Positions 1-9,133 of a stretch of 64,000 bases of DNA are shown piece after piece. Numbering within the stretch: position 1 is the stretch's first letter; every line of letters begins with the position of its first letter. Source of the DNA: Kalaharituber pfeilii (taxonomy: Eukaryota; Ascomycota; Pezizomycetes; Pezizales; Pezizaceae); NCBI GenBank assembly GCA_015179045.1, contig WHUZ01000016.1, positions 558,001 to 622,000 on the forward strand, in the 5' to 3' direction. A program made the position numbers and the translations under genes. Under the pieces are notes generated by a model. It saw only the letters and a list, made by a program, of their open reading frames with translations, had not been told where the DNA came from and did not search any database.

Positions 1-548
1 GTTTCACTTGACTCCCATTCCTTCCATAATGGGAAATCACGATGCCTCCATGACCTCACAGACATCTGATCATATGAGCAATCTCTAACTTATCATGTAC
101 ATGTCTAACTGGACATTACTCCAGGGCTCTAACAGTAGGTATTGCTTCTGCTTTGGTTACCGCCGTAGGCAATAGTACGATAGTGCTTTCTAGACTTCGA
201 AAGGGCTGCAGCGAAAACATAAAGACATAGCCATAGGTGTAGGTGCCGGCCTTGGAATTGTAGACTATGCCGCTGTCAGGTACGATGAATAGGAACTTGT
301 TTGCAGCTGCCAAATGCTCAAAGGGCAAAGAGGTATTGAATCATTCGATGAAGTAATCAAGTTCCCTATGCAGGTAATGTCTCTGCTTGATTGTAGTCAG
401 ATCCTGGTGTTCTGGTGATTTTCGAGTAATCTACTTCGGTACGATCCCAGGTAATTATAGTTCAAGTAGGTTTCTAGCATATGCACCTTACTGCACTTTG
501 CGCCACTTTGTTGACTTGTTTCAACAACAGAAGGCCCGGATTGGCCTA

Positions 549-749
549 AACAATCAGGCCAGGCCGTGAGGGCCACCTGGACCGGCCCAGGCGCCCTGAA
601 ACAATCAGCCAGTTCAGGCCGGTTCAGGCTAATCAGGCTAATCGGGTTTTAGAAGTAGATAGAAATTTCTTTGTTTGTTAAGCCTGTCTCCGGGCTTCGA
701 GGGCTTGCCCAGGGACCCTGCCATGGCCACGTGCTACAAGCGGGGTTAT

Positions 750-780
<31 letters not shown>

Positions 781-985
781 GGCTAATCAGGCTAATCAGG
801 CTAGCCCAGGCCAATAAGGCCGGCCCAGGGCAATCAGGTCGGTCCAGGCCATTCAGGCCAGCCCAGGCCATTCAGGCCAGCCCAAGCCATTCAGGCAGGT
901 TTAAGCCAATTAAACGAATCATTCCACAGCTATCCAGCTGAATTGAGGCCAGCATTTACCAGATTGTTTGAGTATTTAAATGAGT
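549..985. repeat. CAGGCC-rich repeat array with conserved 85-bp core
   Basis: Degenerate short repeats built around CAGGCC / GGTCCAGGCCATT run through this stretch. They are interrupted at 644-780 by an A-tailed insertion and end in a conserved core (about 900-985). The same core, with few differences, lies at 23,873-23,960 next to the same kind of array, so this is a dispersed family and not a local expansion. The core can be read as coding (it contains the string ELRPAFTRLFEYLN in both copies), which hints that it derives from a protein-coding element, but I cannot assign it to a family. Confidence 0.7.
627..797 (+). mobile_element. Tail-B retroposon, 137 bp, with 17-bp TSD
   Basis: The inserted segment is 644-780. 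It is flanked by an exact 17-bp direct repeat, GGCTAATCAGGCTAATC, at 627-643 and 781-797, and ends in a pure A run. Its 3' part carries the tail-B signature (CCATGGC, then GCTACAAGCGGGGT, then TATGTGA before the A run). A TSD plus a poly(A) end is the hallmark of LINE-type target-primed reverse transcription. No reading frame is carried, so this is a severely 5'-truncated or SINE-like copy. Confidence 0.85.
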
Positions 986-1042
986 AGAATCTCCTATATA
1001 TCTAGAATTCTAAACAGCAGCAGTCTATAACTTTCGTTAAGA

Positions 1043-1324
1043 ATGGATTTGTCAAATTCTCTCAATACTAACCCGGAGGTTGCTCAACAGGTTGCAGAGG
1101 CTGTTGCTATGATTTATCCAAGAGGGTGTGAAGGAGATTCTAGTTCTACTTCTAGTTCTAGAGCTTTTTCTACTAAGCAGATGATTGGAATTGTCTGTAG
1201 TTGTCTTCTTGCTTCATTCCTTCTCATTCTTTTTATTGAGTGGTGTTTTATGTGGTGGTCTAGAAGAAAAGTACAGAAGAAGTCTTCTGCCCAAGTATAT
1301 AGAATGGAAGCGGTAGAGGTATAA
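1043..1324 (+). CDS. Small putative membrane protein, 93 aa, unrecognised
   Basis: This open frame starts with a clear ATG and ends in TAA. The product has a polar, serine-rich N-terminal half (residues 1-45, with a run of Ser/Thr around 34-40), one strongly hydrophobic segment at about residues 48-70 rich in Leu, Ile, Phe and Cys, and a basic stretch (RRKVQKK) just after it. This would fit a single-pass membrane protein with its basic end in the cytosol. It sits between a CAGGCC repeat array and an LTR, so it may be carried by a repeat. No family is recognised and no homologous copy is visible in this window; it could be a chance frame. Confidence 0.3.
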   Translation: MDLSNSLNTNPEVAQQVAEAVAMIYPRGCEGDSSSTSSSRAFSTKQMIGIVCSCLLASFLLILFIEWCFMWWSRRKVQKKSSAQVYRMEAVEV

Positions 1325-1534
1325 TACTGGTCTAGATGGAAGTATTAAATATATTCAATAGTTGTTTAGTTTCTATTACTAAAGTAGTTGATTGCTATTA
1401 CTAATACTACAAAGTGTTTTATCTATATAGGTACTATAAGAATCTTTACTAGTACTATAGTAGACTTTCAAGTAGAAATATAATATTGTTACTATTATAG
1501 CTATTGCTAGAGATTACTAATATAAGAAGACTTA

Positions 1535-2290
1535 TGTGATAAACCGATTCCCGCCTTCCCGCCCGATGCCTCAACCCGGTGGACCCCTCGCCCAAGACCC
1601 TCCAGCTCCGGTCCTATACTGGCAATCAACATACTATATGCCAGTACTCGTACACGTGCAGCTGACCCTGACCCCCTCGCAACTCGCCAGACTCCTTCTA
1701 GCACTCCGGTATATATCTCTGTACCTGTGAACTCACTTAAGCAACATGGCCGCCAGCATCCCGGTCATCACTCGAACCCGAGAACCTGCCAGAATCTGCT
1801 AGAAGAACCCGGATCCCTAGAACCTGCTGGAAAGCCCTAGAACCTGCTGGAAGACCCCCGAATCCACCAGCGACAGGTATCACTCAGCTCATTCCCGGAT
1901 ATTCCTGACGCTTCTACCTGCTTCCAGTCATTTCCTTGGCCCTCCATGTACTTCCAGTCGTTTCCTTGGTCTTCCATGTCCTTTGTTTATTTGTTTGCTC
2001 GTTTGTTTGTTTGCTTGGATTTACCACCGAGGGCTTTCTATAAAAGAGGCCCTTCCTCCCCTCTCTCTGGCCTCTCCACGCAACAACTTGTATTCTACCC
2101 AAGTTGTGTATTTAGCTTTCAATACATCTACCTCTCCGTGTCACATAGCGCCGACTGCCTCTGCCTCTACTGTGAATTCGCCCCGACGCCTGCCGCCCGC
2201 CCCGTACCCGGACCCCGTACCTTGGACCCCCTGAGACCCCGAATTCCGACCCCGACCCGACTACGACCCGACCCGGACCGATTTATTACA
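1535..2290 (+). mobile_element. LTR of a retrotransposon (copy 1)
   Basis: The segment begins TGTGATAAA and ends TTTATTACA, the inverted TG...CA edges expected of an LTR. It contains a TATA-like box (CTATAAAAGAGG at about 2,038) followed by a pyrimidine-rich stretch, as expected of the promoter. The right 400 bp align well with the LTR at 19,778-20,451. I see no 5-bp TSD (ACTTA left, CCGGC right) and no neighbouring gag or pol, so this may be one LTR of a decayed or rearranged element and not a clean solo LTR. Confidence 0.65.
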
Positions 2291-2582
2291 CCGGCCGGAG
2301 TCAATTAGGCTGGTAAGGTTTGGATATCTTATCTTATTGGATAAAAGTCGCTGGTCTCAGCCGTATCTAATATCACAGGTTTGACTGTTTACATAGCAAA
2401 CATATACAGCTGTAATTTGACGTCCCCTAGCTATGTACAGTATAAGCGATGACAAACAACACCCTCCAAAAAACTAACATCTTTTTTTTTTTTTCCTTTT
2501 TTCGGCATTCCTGTGTGTTGTAAACATACCACAAGCCAGTATATAAGATGTCTTCCTATATGCCCTACATATTAGATTGGTA

Positions 2583-3225
2583 TATGAAGGGGAAAGAGCA
2601 GATCATTCTGACAAAATATGGACATATGTTCCCAGGCATCAAACCGTGGGCAGCACCCCCACTGCCCCCACCACACCAGCCCCAACCCCCAAGCCCCAAC
2701 CCCCAAGCCCCACACCCCAAGCCCCAGACGAGACGAAGCCACTGCCACTAAGAACATGAGCAAACCCTCCGCCCCCACAACCAACACCAGCGCCACCACT
2801 TCGAAGTTCGGTGTAGTGATACACGGAATCGCCCTCTGGAAAGACCTGGGAAGAGTCCGGAAATGGCTGGAGACAGGGAACACGGAATTAGGGAAGACTG
2901 TTGGCATTAGGTGGCTGAGGAAGAAGACATTGCTGCTGGAGGAAGGGAAGAAGACAAGTTCGGCAGTACTGTACTTGGAGAAACAGACCGAGCTGGACAG
3001 GGTAAGGCTAGGCGAGAAATGGCTGAGAATGAGCCCATACGAACAGGATAGGGGACGGAAGTGAAGGACCTCTTGTATGGACTTTCCACCCGCACCATGT
3101 TGTAGCTTCGCGGGCCCCACATGTATATACTGGTTGCGTTTATTTCCTTTACTTTTAATAAAACCCTACCATAGCCAATAGGGCGGCACGCGAGTAATGA
3201 TATATAAAAAAAAAAAAAAAAAAAA
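2583..3225 (+). mobile_element. ORF1-only LINE relative (half-LINE) with tail A
   Basis: This segment carries an ORF1-like frame (about 2,618-3,064), about 100 bp of 3' UTR, then the tail-A signature (3,168-3,205) and 20 As (3,206-3,225). There is no reverse transcriptase between ORF1 and the tail. A second copy with the same join, heavily mutated, lies at 25,525-26,190 on the minus strand, so the ORF1-to-tail structure is inherited and not a local deletion. The 5' boundary is uncertain: TGGTAT occurs just before it and again just after the A run, which could be a short TSD. Confidence 0.7.
2618..3064 (+). pseudogene. LINE ORF1-type protein fragment
   Basis: The 148-codon frame has a proline-rich beginning (imperfect PKP/PQAP repeats, residues ~20-40), then a compact region with the pattern VVIHGIALWKDL, WLETGN, RWLRKKTLLLEEGKK, SSAVLYLEKQ. 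A short beta-strand, a helix and a strand of this order, with a basic loop, resembles the RRM-like nucleic-acid-binding part of fungal Tad-type LINE ORF1 proteins. It would coat the element RNA. The frame ends at GRK and a stop with no zinc knuckle, so it is shorter than a full Tad ORF1. Assignment rests on pattern and on the tail that follows; the named family is inference. Confidence 0.55.
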
Positions 3226-3593
3226 TGGTATGAATACCGGAGTCGTCTTTGTCACTGAGTTTGCAGTTATAATTCTGTTCGCATACTGTTGCAACACTGG
3301 AGCGAGTAATGGAGGGGGAAAACAAAAATGCATACAGACACGAATATGCAAACATCCCATACATGACTTCTCACTGGCTAGTATGCTCTACGGAGGGAGC
3401 CTCCGTTATATACTTGATATCCAAATATATGTATACCTGTTCATTAATTGATGAGAGCGACATCTTCTAATATCTTTCTCTACTACCCGCCGTACCTACT
3501 CACATACATATGATATATACATAAATACATACATACCCATTCACCGATTCACCCGGTTCATCCCCCGGCCCTCGCCACACAATTACATGTACT

Positions 3594-3676
3594 TACTCGC
3601 TCGTTGAGAAAGTATTGGAACTGCTGACTAATTATGCGCTAGTCAGCCATTCCAATACTTTCTGAACGAGCGAGTA
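3594..3676. repeat. Near-perfect 37-bp-arm hairpin (mini-MITE or hairpin RNA)
   Basis: Two arms of about 37 bp (beginning TACTCGCTCGTT) are inverted around a 9-bp loop (ATTATGCGC), with only a few mismatches. The outermost TA on both sides could be a TA target duplication, making CTCGCTCGTT... the terminal repeat of a very small palindromic MITE. If transcribed it would form a pre-miRNA-sized stem. No second copy is visible here. Confidence 0.7.
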
Positions 3677-3839
3677 CCTACATGACTAGTATCTATAAGT
3701 ACATGTCAAGGTAGATATCAATATCGCTTAAGCTGTCATGCATAATTACTTTGGGATTCAAGTCTGGGGAATGAGAATAAACTGCGACATATAGGTATAT
3801 GCTGGCTTTGAGAGTATTATTATAGATGGCTCCTTTTGA

Positions 3840-3981
3840 GCGACTACAGTTCTTTTTTTTTTTTTTTTATTTCATTAATCGTATGCCGCCCTATGGGCTA
3901 TGACGATGTTTAAGTACATAGAAGAAAATATATGTAGAAACCCTTACTCCTTCCCTGCCCACTCGAAGGCGACTACAGTTC
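3840..3981 (-). mobile_element. Tail-A retroposon, 116 bp, with 13-bp TSD
   Basis: The insertion (3,853-3,968) is in reverse orientation: a T run, then ATTTCATTAATCG, then TGCCGCCCTATGGGC, which is tail A read backwards. The exact 13-bp repeat GCGACTACAGTTC flanks it at 3,840-3,852 and 3,969-3,981. The body upstream of the tail has no recognisable gene. Confidence 0.88.
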
Positions 3982-4160
3982 GGCTAGCATCTATTATCAC
4001 GAAACATATTCGCATTTTTCGCTCTGTACACATTCCTCACTTTTCGGACTGTCCACTGTATAAGGACATCTTTTTCCCCCTATACGTTATCAGCGAAAAC
4101 TCTCTTTGATCGATCTTGCACTTCATGCAATATCATGTTTATATATTCATTATATTTATA

Positions 4161-4247
4161 GGTACCCTTACATGCCCTGCCATGGCGAACAGCTACAAGC
4201 GGGGTCACGTGAAAAAAAAAAAAAAAAAAAAAAGGTACCCTTACATG
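4161..4247 (+). mobile_element. Tail-B retroposon, 59 bp, with 14-bp TSD
   Basis: Only the last part of tail B was inserted (4,175-4,233: CCATGGCGAAC, then GCTACAAGCGGGGTCACGTG, then about 22 As). GGTACCCTTACATG is duplicated exactly at 4,161-4,174 and 4,234-4,247. This is among the shortest clean retroposons I know how to support from sequence alone. Confidence 0.9.
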
Positions 4248-4912
4248 TTGTGCACAACGGCCGCAAGATTTCTACCATCAAATATGCACAACGCATGCAC
4301 AGGTGCCTATACTATACACCTCCCTCTCCGCGGATATGTCAAGTCAGTACCTAAACGATATCGTACACCCAAATCTGTCGCGTAAAACAAGTTCAAACTC
4401 ACTTCACCGGTAGCACCTAACTAAACGAGCACTACCTCACGTTAACTGCTCGATTTCTTGCTCTTCGGTAGTATTTCTTTTTTTTTAAACTTCTTTTTAC
4501 TTTTTTTCATCTTTTTACTACCTAAAATTTCCTCGTAAAACTCTTCCCAAACGCATCCTCCTGCGTTATGCAAAGCTGTCAAACTTTTGCCTGACAACCA
4601 GTTTCGGGCCACATCCCTGTATGCCCAGAGCTGGCCATACCCTTACCAACATACCAAGAACCTCCCAAGCGTGAGTAAAGGAAATCAACGATAACTGTTG
4701 TTAAAACTAAGCTAAAATGTGGTGGATACAGTTAATCAATTGAGCCAGAATAATCCTAAACAAGCGTCCCAAAATGGCCCTATTTATGAAGCAAAATTCA
4801 GGAAGTACCTTCGTACCCAGCCAAACAATCATTGGTGCGTATAAGTTGCGCATAGCAGCGGATTCCGACAGTGAAGAATAAAACTATGAAATCATAAAAA
4901 TGTCAGTAGGTG

Positions 4913-6228
4913 TCATGACCAATTCTCAGGTTGCGTTTCAGCACACCTGACCATCATGACCTTCAGCGCTGCATATTCTTCAACAATAACTACAATAAAT
5001 AAAGAGGAAATTTGATTGGCAAAATAGAAAAAAATAATTGCCACACCACCACCCACCAGACAATTTCCTTCCCAAAGTAAGGCTAGTGCGGGAAACCAAG
5101 GTTACGCATACCCCAGTTTCTTTCCCCGCTGCTACAAAACTTTGATACTTAGTATGCGCCCCATGATCCCGTCTTTCTATCAAAGCTTGAAGCTGTTGTG
5201 TCAAATGGACAGCAAGTTCAGGGTGTTCAAGAGAAATTAAAATAAATAATAATAATTGCTTAGAGTATCATATGCGCATTTCTCCCTTCCTTTTCCTCTC
5301 GCATGGAAGTGTCGGTAGGTATAGTCCCCCCACGTATGCACACTCCACCTTCTCCCCCCAATTCAGAACGAAAGAGAGACCGCAAGAGAGCAGGTAGGGA
5401 AGAAAAAGAAAGGATTCTAAAAGCCAAGTCTCCAAAGTAATTATACAGAAATCGTGTCAATTATTGAAGTGAAGGGTAAGAAAGACAGGAATACATAACT
5501 CAAGCTGGATCGGAACGAGTTCCGCAGCAAGTGTCGTGTGACGATGACTATTTCCGCCGTCCACGCGTTGTGAAAAAAAAGAACCAAAAGCAAAAAAACG
5601 CTCACAGATCCTTGCCAACCCTGGAAGGAAACCAATAAATGTGAAGATAAAACAGTGAAGTAATCAAGGGAGTGAAGAACAAGACGCCCCTTCCAAATAA
5701 ACGAAAATTAAAAAAAGCAAATAAACAAGCAGTTTGCTCTCAATCACCCAAGAAACAGCGATCGTGAGAGAGAAGAAAGTCGAAAGTCATAGAAAGAATG
5801 AAGTCTCATGGACTTGGGCGGATAATCATCATTTCAGTCGACTGGTCCGTACTTGATAAAGCGAATACTGCAACAGGCGTCAGTGCTATGTTTGATGATA
5901 AATTGGACAATCAGAAACATACATCTGTTGCATTAGTGGTCTCTTTACATTTACAGCAGGTTTGCTATACGCTGGGTGCGGGTTGGTCTATGCAAAAGTT
6001 AATTCATCATCCCAAAGGTTAATTCATCATTCTACCCTTCTCAATTCGATCGCGAGAGTTACTCACAGTTGTGTAATACATGGTCTGGCTACCATTGAGA
6101 TGCACAGGGTGCTGGTATGTGTACATCGAGGGAGATTGATGCGCCGGTGGAAGTGAAGCAGGAGCACCATTTCGATTTGAACTCGAAGCCTGAGAGCCGG
6201 AGCTCGATGACGATGATGGAGACGACAT
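4913..6228 (-). CDS. Possible small spliced gene, serine-rich N-terminus
   Basis: The model begins at ATG 6,228 with a Ser-rich segment (SSPSSSSSSGSQ) and reads about 54 codons to a good donor (GTGAGTAAC, near 6,065). A later exon around 5,113-5,245 reads HPELAVHLTQQLQALIERRD and ends at GTATGCG. A last exon near 4,980-4,913 reads EEYAALKVMMVRCAETQPEN and a stop. The middle exon borders are not resolved; a piece near 5,970 (TNPHPAYSKPA) follows a proper acceptor. The compositional contrast with surrounding repeats and the amphipathic helix in exon LTQQLQALIERR support a real gene, probably a small conserved fungal protein. Function unknown. Confidence 0.4.
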
Positions 6229-6995
6229 GGTTATTGTGTGTCGCTGTTTTAAGCAGTTTACTCTCAGCTTTGCAGATAATTTAAGGCCGTGGCTGAGCTT
6301 GGGTCAAGATGATAAAGACAGCAGCTGCCGGATCTCGAGGTGGGTGAGAGCTGGATATATAGGATTTAAGATGGACCTGTCTGCTGGAAACGACTAATTG
6401 AAAATGAGCAAAATACTATCTCGCTGGATGGTGATCCAACATACGTACATAGTTAAATAACAAACAGCTACCCTTGCTATTCCGGATCGCTAAAATTTGG
6501 CACTTTTCGTCCCGTTTAACATGGTTCCGGTATAGAATAAAATGCTTGGCGGACAGGTGGGTGATGGAATTTTGCAAGGGTGAATAATTACTGAAATAGG
6601 AAGTAAGCGAAGTAAACATCAACTTGTTCCCATACCTAGCCAAATACATCAATGTGCTCCGCTCACAAAATCTAGAAAAACGTCGGGCCTTAAGTATGCT
6701 TGAGAAGCATCAAATATGTAAACGTCGGTTAGAACTAAAGAAAAGTTAAGTGAATTTGGTAAGATTACTGTACTTTAACTTAACTTTGATATGCTAAGTA
6801 CGGCACCTAGACAAAAGTGTACGCTAGCCCTTCGATAATAAGAACAGCGCATATGCACTGTATTGAGCTTCATGATGTAATAGGAAAAGTACAAGTAGAT
6901 GAAGCCCTTGTAATGAGAATGGATATCTTATAACCAGAATACATGATCATGTAAAATATCTGACTTAACTCCAATACATATACAAATTTCCAGCC

Positions 6996-7240
6996 TAGTG
7001 AGCGGCACGAGCTAGCTCGAGCCTAGATTGATTATATATATAATATTGACAAACTAAATTAAACTAAGCTAAATTTTCATCTTTCTCACTACTATCAGCT
7101 AAATTGAGCATTTCGAAGTTGTTGGTAGGTCAGAATGAGCTCCAAGTTTCTAATTATTACTATATTAGGTATTTACAGTTTATGAAACCTTGCACTGGCT
7201 AAGCATTTTAGCGAGCTGGCTCGGCTCGTGCCGCTCACTA
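6996..7240. mobile_element. hAT-like MITE (copy 1, 245 bp)
   Basis: Terminal inverted repeats read TAGTGAGCGGCACGAGC on both sides. The inside is nearly identical to the copy at 23,411-23,724 but lacks about 70 bp near the two ends. Flanks are TTTCCAGCC and TTTCCAGGT, an imperfect 7-8-bp duplication. An 8-bp duplication is the mark of hAT elements and is exact in copy 2. Confidence 0.8.
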
Positions 7241-7336
7241 TTTCCAGGTAAATATATTCAAAATATAAGGCAGAAGAAATCAGCTATATATGTATCGACA
7301 GGAACTACATTAACCGGAATACTGTACCAGAAACAA

Positions 7337-7389
7337 GACATCCATTTTTTTTTTTTATATATTATTACTCGGGTGCAATATGACATCCA
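7337..7389 (-). mobile_element. Tail-A retroposon of only 37 bp with 8-bp TSD
   Basis: A T run followed by ATATATTATTACTCG (the last bases of tail A, reversed) is inserted at 7,345-7,381 and flanked by exact GACATCCA at 7,337-7,344 and 7,382-7,389. The insertion lacks the GCCC/GGGC hairpin of the tail, so reverse transcription stopped within about 25 nt of the A run. Confidence 0.75.
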
Positions 7390-7509
7390 GGAAAAGGCTC
7401 ACCTCACTCAAGATCTCCCCCAAAGCTGCTCAACTCCAAGGATCTTACTACTAATACTTAATATACCAGCCCTTTGCCTTCGATACTACTGCAACCCATT
7501 GCAATATGC

Positions 7510-7770
7510 TTTTTTTTTTTCACATTTTTTTTTCATATCAGTACTCGTGTGCCGCCCTGTGGGCTATGACGAGAATAGTTACATAGGAGATAACTAGGAA
7601 ACAGATAGGGAAATAAATAGAGCAAGGTAAAAGTGGGCCTGTTATCTCTCCATGCACTTCAGCAAGTCCATCGCGGGGTCCCCCTCCCCTTCGTCCGGGG
7701 CCAGGGGCCTGTATAGCACCTCCCGCCCCCCTGGCCATTTCCTCCTCCAAGTCTGTAACATACTTTCATA
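7510..7770 (-). mobile_element. Tail-A LINE fragment with end of a coding frame
   Basis: Read on the minus strand, a frame ending in DEGEGDPAMDLLKCMER and a stop (about 7,750-7,645) is followed by about 60 bp and then tail A (GCCCACAGGGCGGCAC..., 7,540-7,570) and an interrupted A run. This is probably a 5'-truncated copy with the last codons of a LINE ORF. I could not find a TSD. Confidence 0.5.
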
Positions 7771-8094
7771 GAGTGTCTTGAAACCTCCTAGGAGATCTGA
7801 TTTCAGCAATCATTCAATGCTTCCACTGACGCTGGTTTGATAACTGAAGGTCCATCTTGTACCAAATAAATGTTGATCAGATAATACTTCAATTCAGCTC
7901 GAAGAAGGCAAAAATTCTATCTTTTTCAATATCTGAAAGCTCTTTATCTTTTTCTGTATTACTGGAGAGTGAAAGTGCTGACAGTTAACTTACAAGCTCA
8001 GTATTAGCTATCTTACCAGCATCATATTCAAGAAGTATGAAAATAGCAACTCAATTAATCAACTATAGCAAACTCATATCTAGAGTACCATATA

Positions 8095-8543
8095 CAGTTT
8101 TACCTAGCTATACCGGACGACCCTTAACGGCTTTTGTAATTTTTACATACAAAAAAATTAGCTTTACCGGACACCCACTTAAACCGGACCGGACAACAAA
8201 ACTATAGACTTGTAAATTCAAGTTAGATACAAAGTGGCTAGCTGCATTGGACAAAGGCCTCAACCGTGGAACTTCATTTGCACCTTCTATGTGGTACAGT
8301 GGTTTATTGAGATATTCTCAAAATCTTGAATTCAATGTTGAAAGATCTGCAATATCTTGGGAAAGTGAGAAGAGAATACCCCACTGGAATACCAATCTCC
8401 AGGCATATTGTATCTCTCAATTGGCTTACTAAGTTCTTTACCCCCATGGCAGGCATCCCTGCAAAATTTGTTATACCGGACGCTAGATTAAATCGGACAG
8501 AAAGTGTTGGATTTTGGTTGTGTGGTATAGCAAGGTGTAACTG
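8095..8543. mobile_element. Decayed pogo-like MITE, about 450 bp
   Basis: The left end reads CAGTTTTACCTAGCTATACC, and the right end, reversed, reads CAGTTACACCTTGCTATACC. Several interior CCGGAC motifs match the subterminal repeats of the element at 60,734. TA precedes the left end; the right flank is TG, so the duplication is decayed. It lies inside the 1.9-kb TIR element. Confidence 0.55.
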
Positions 8544-9133
8544 TGTACTGTATTTAGAGCATACGCTTGGCCAGTTTCATCTGAATTACTCTTGATGACG
8601 CAAAGGCGATCTCTTCCTGTTGCATATACAGAGGTCAATGCAGCGCATATGCGCTTTTCCTATTATTGCACAGTGGCGGGGTGGCGTACACTTTTGACTA
8701 GGTACTGTATCTAATCTATTATTTAGGTAGCTTTGTCTACTGTGCCAGATATTTTAGAACAAAGTGATAAGTGGTTTGCAATTAATCTCGGAAATGATAG
8801 GTACAGGGAAAAGGAAGCAACGAAGTGCCCAATGTCCATTACTGAACAGCATTCATTGTAGCAAGTGATGGTAGCAGCAGCAGCAGCAGCAGCAGCGATA
8901 GCAGAAGCAGTGGCAGCAGTGTTGGCAGCAGTGATGGCAGCCAAGTCTGAAGTGGGGTAGTCTGGGATGTATTAGTATTAGTGTATCGGGTATAGCAAAT
9001 ATTATTTGAATGGATACAGGGGGATACTTGCCTGGAATTTTCTGCCCAGTCCGGAATTGTTAGGACGTGCGGTATAGCAAGCTGCAAGGGCGATTTGTAT
9101 GGGAAACGGATGTCGCAGGCAGAGTATAGACTG

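Larger units (their letters stand above)
6801..8707. mobile_element. 1.9-kb TIR element nested in the pogo-like element
   Basis: The ends are inverted repeats of about 75 bp: the left begins CGGCACCTAGACAAAAGTGT and the right, reversed, begins CAGTACCTAGTCAAAAGTGT. Both continue to a shared GCGCATATGC. TA flanks each side (6,799-6,800 and 8,708-8,709), the target duplication of the Tc1/mariner/pogo superfamily. The interior holds further insertions (6,996-7,240, 7,345-7,381, 7,510-7,770, 8,095-8,543) and no intact transposase, so this copy is non-autonomous or decayed. Confidence 0.75.
6465..9133 (-). mobile_element. pogo-like non-autonomous element, split by nested insertions
   Basis: The left part (6,465 to about 6,798) and right part (8,710-9,133) together match, in reverse, the element at 60,734-61,537: the same CCGGTATAG-rich ends, the same interior and the same trinucleotide run of GCA units near 8,875-8,900. 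The left edge reads CAGCTACCCTTGCTATTCC and the right edge ends TAGACTG followed by TA. The right end lost about 60 bp of subterminal GCTATACCGG repeats relative to the other copy. The element was cut by the 6,801-8,707 insertion. No transposase is visible. Confidence 0.75.

Noticed and set aside
1530..2295. Calling a clean solo LTR with TSD for copy 1
   Set aside because: The five bases on the two sides differ, so only LTR identity is claimed.
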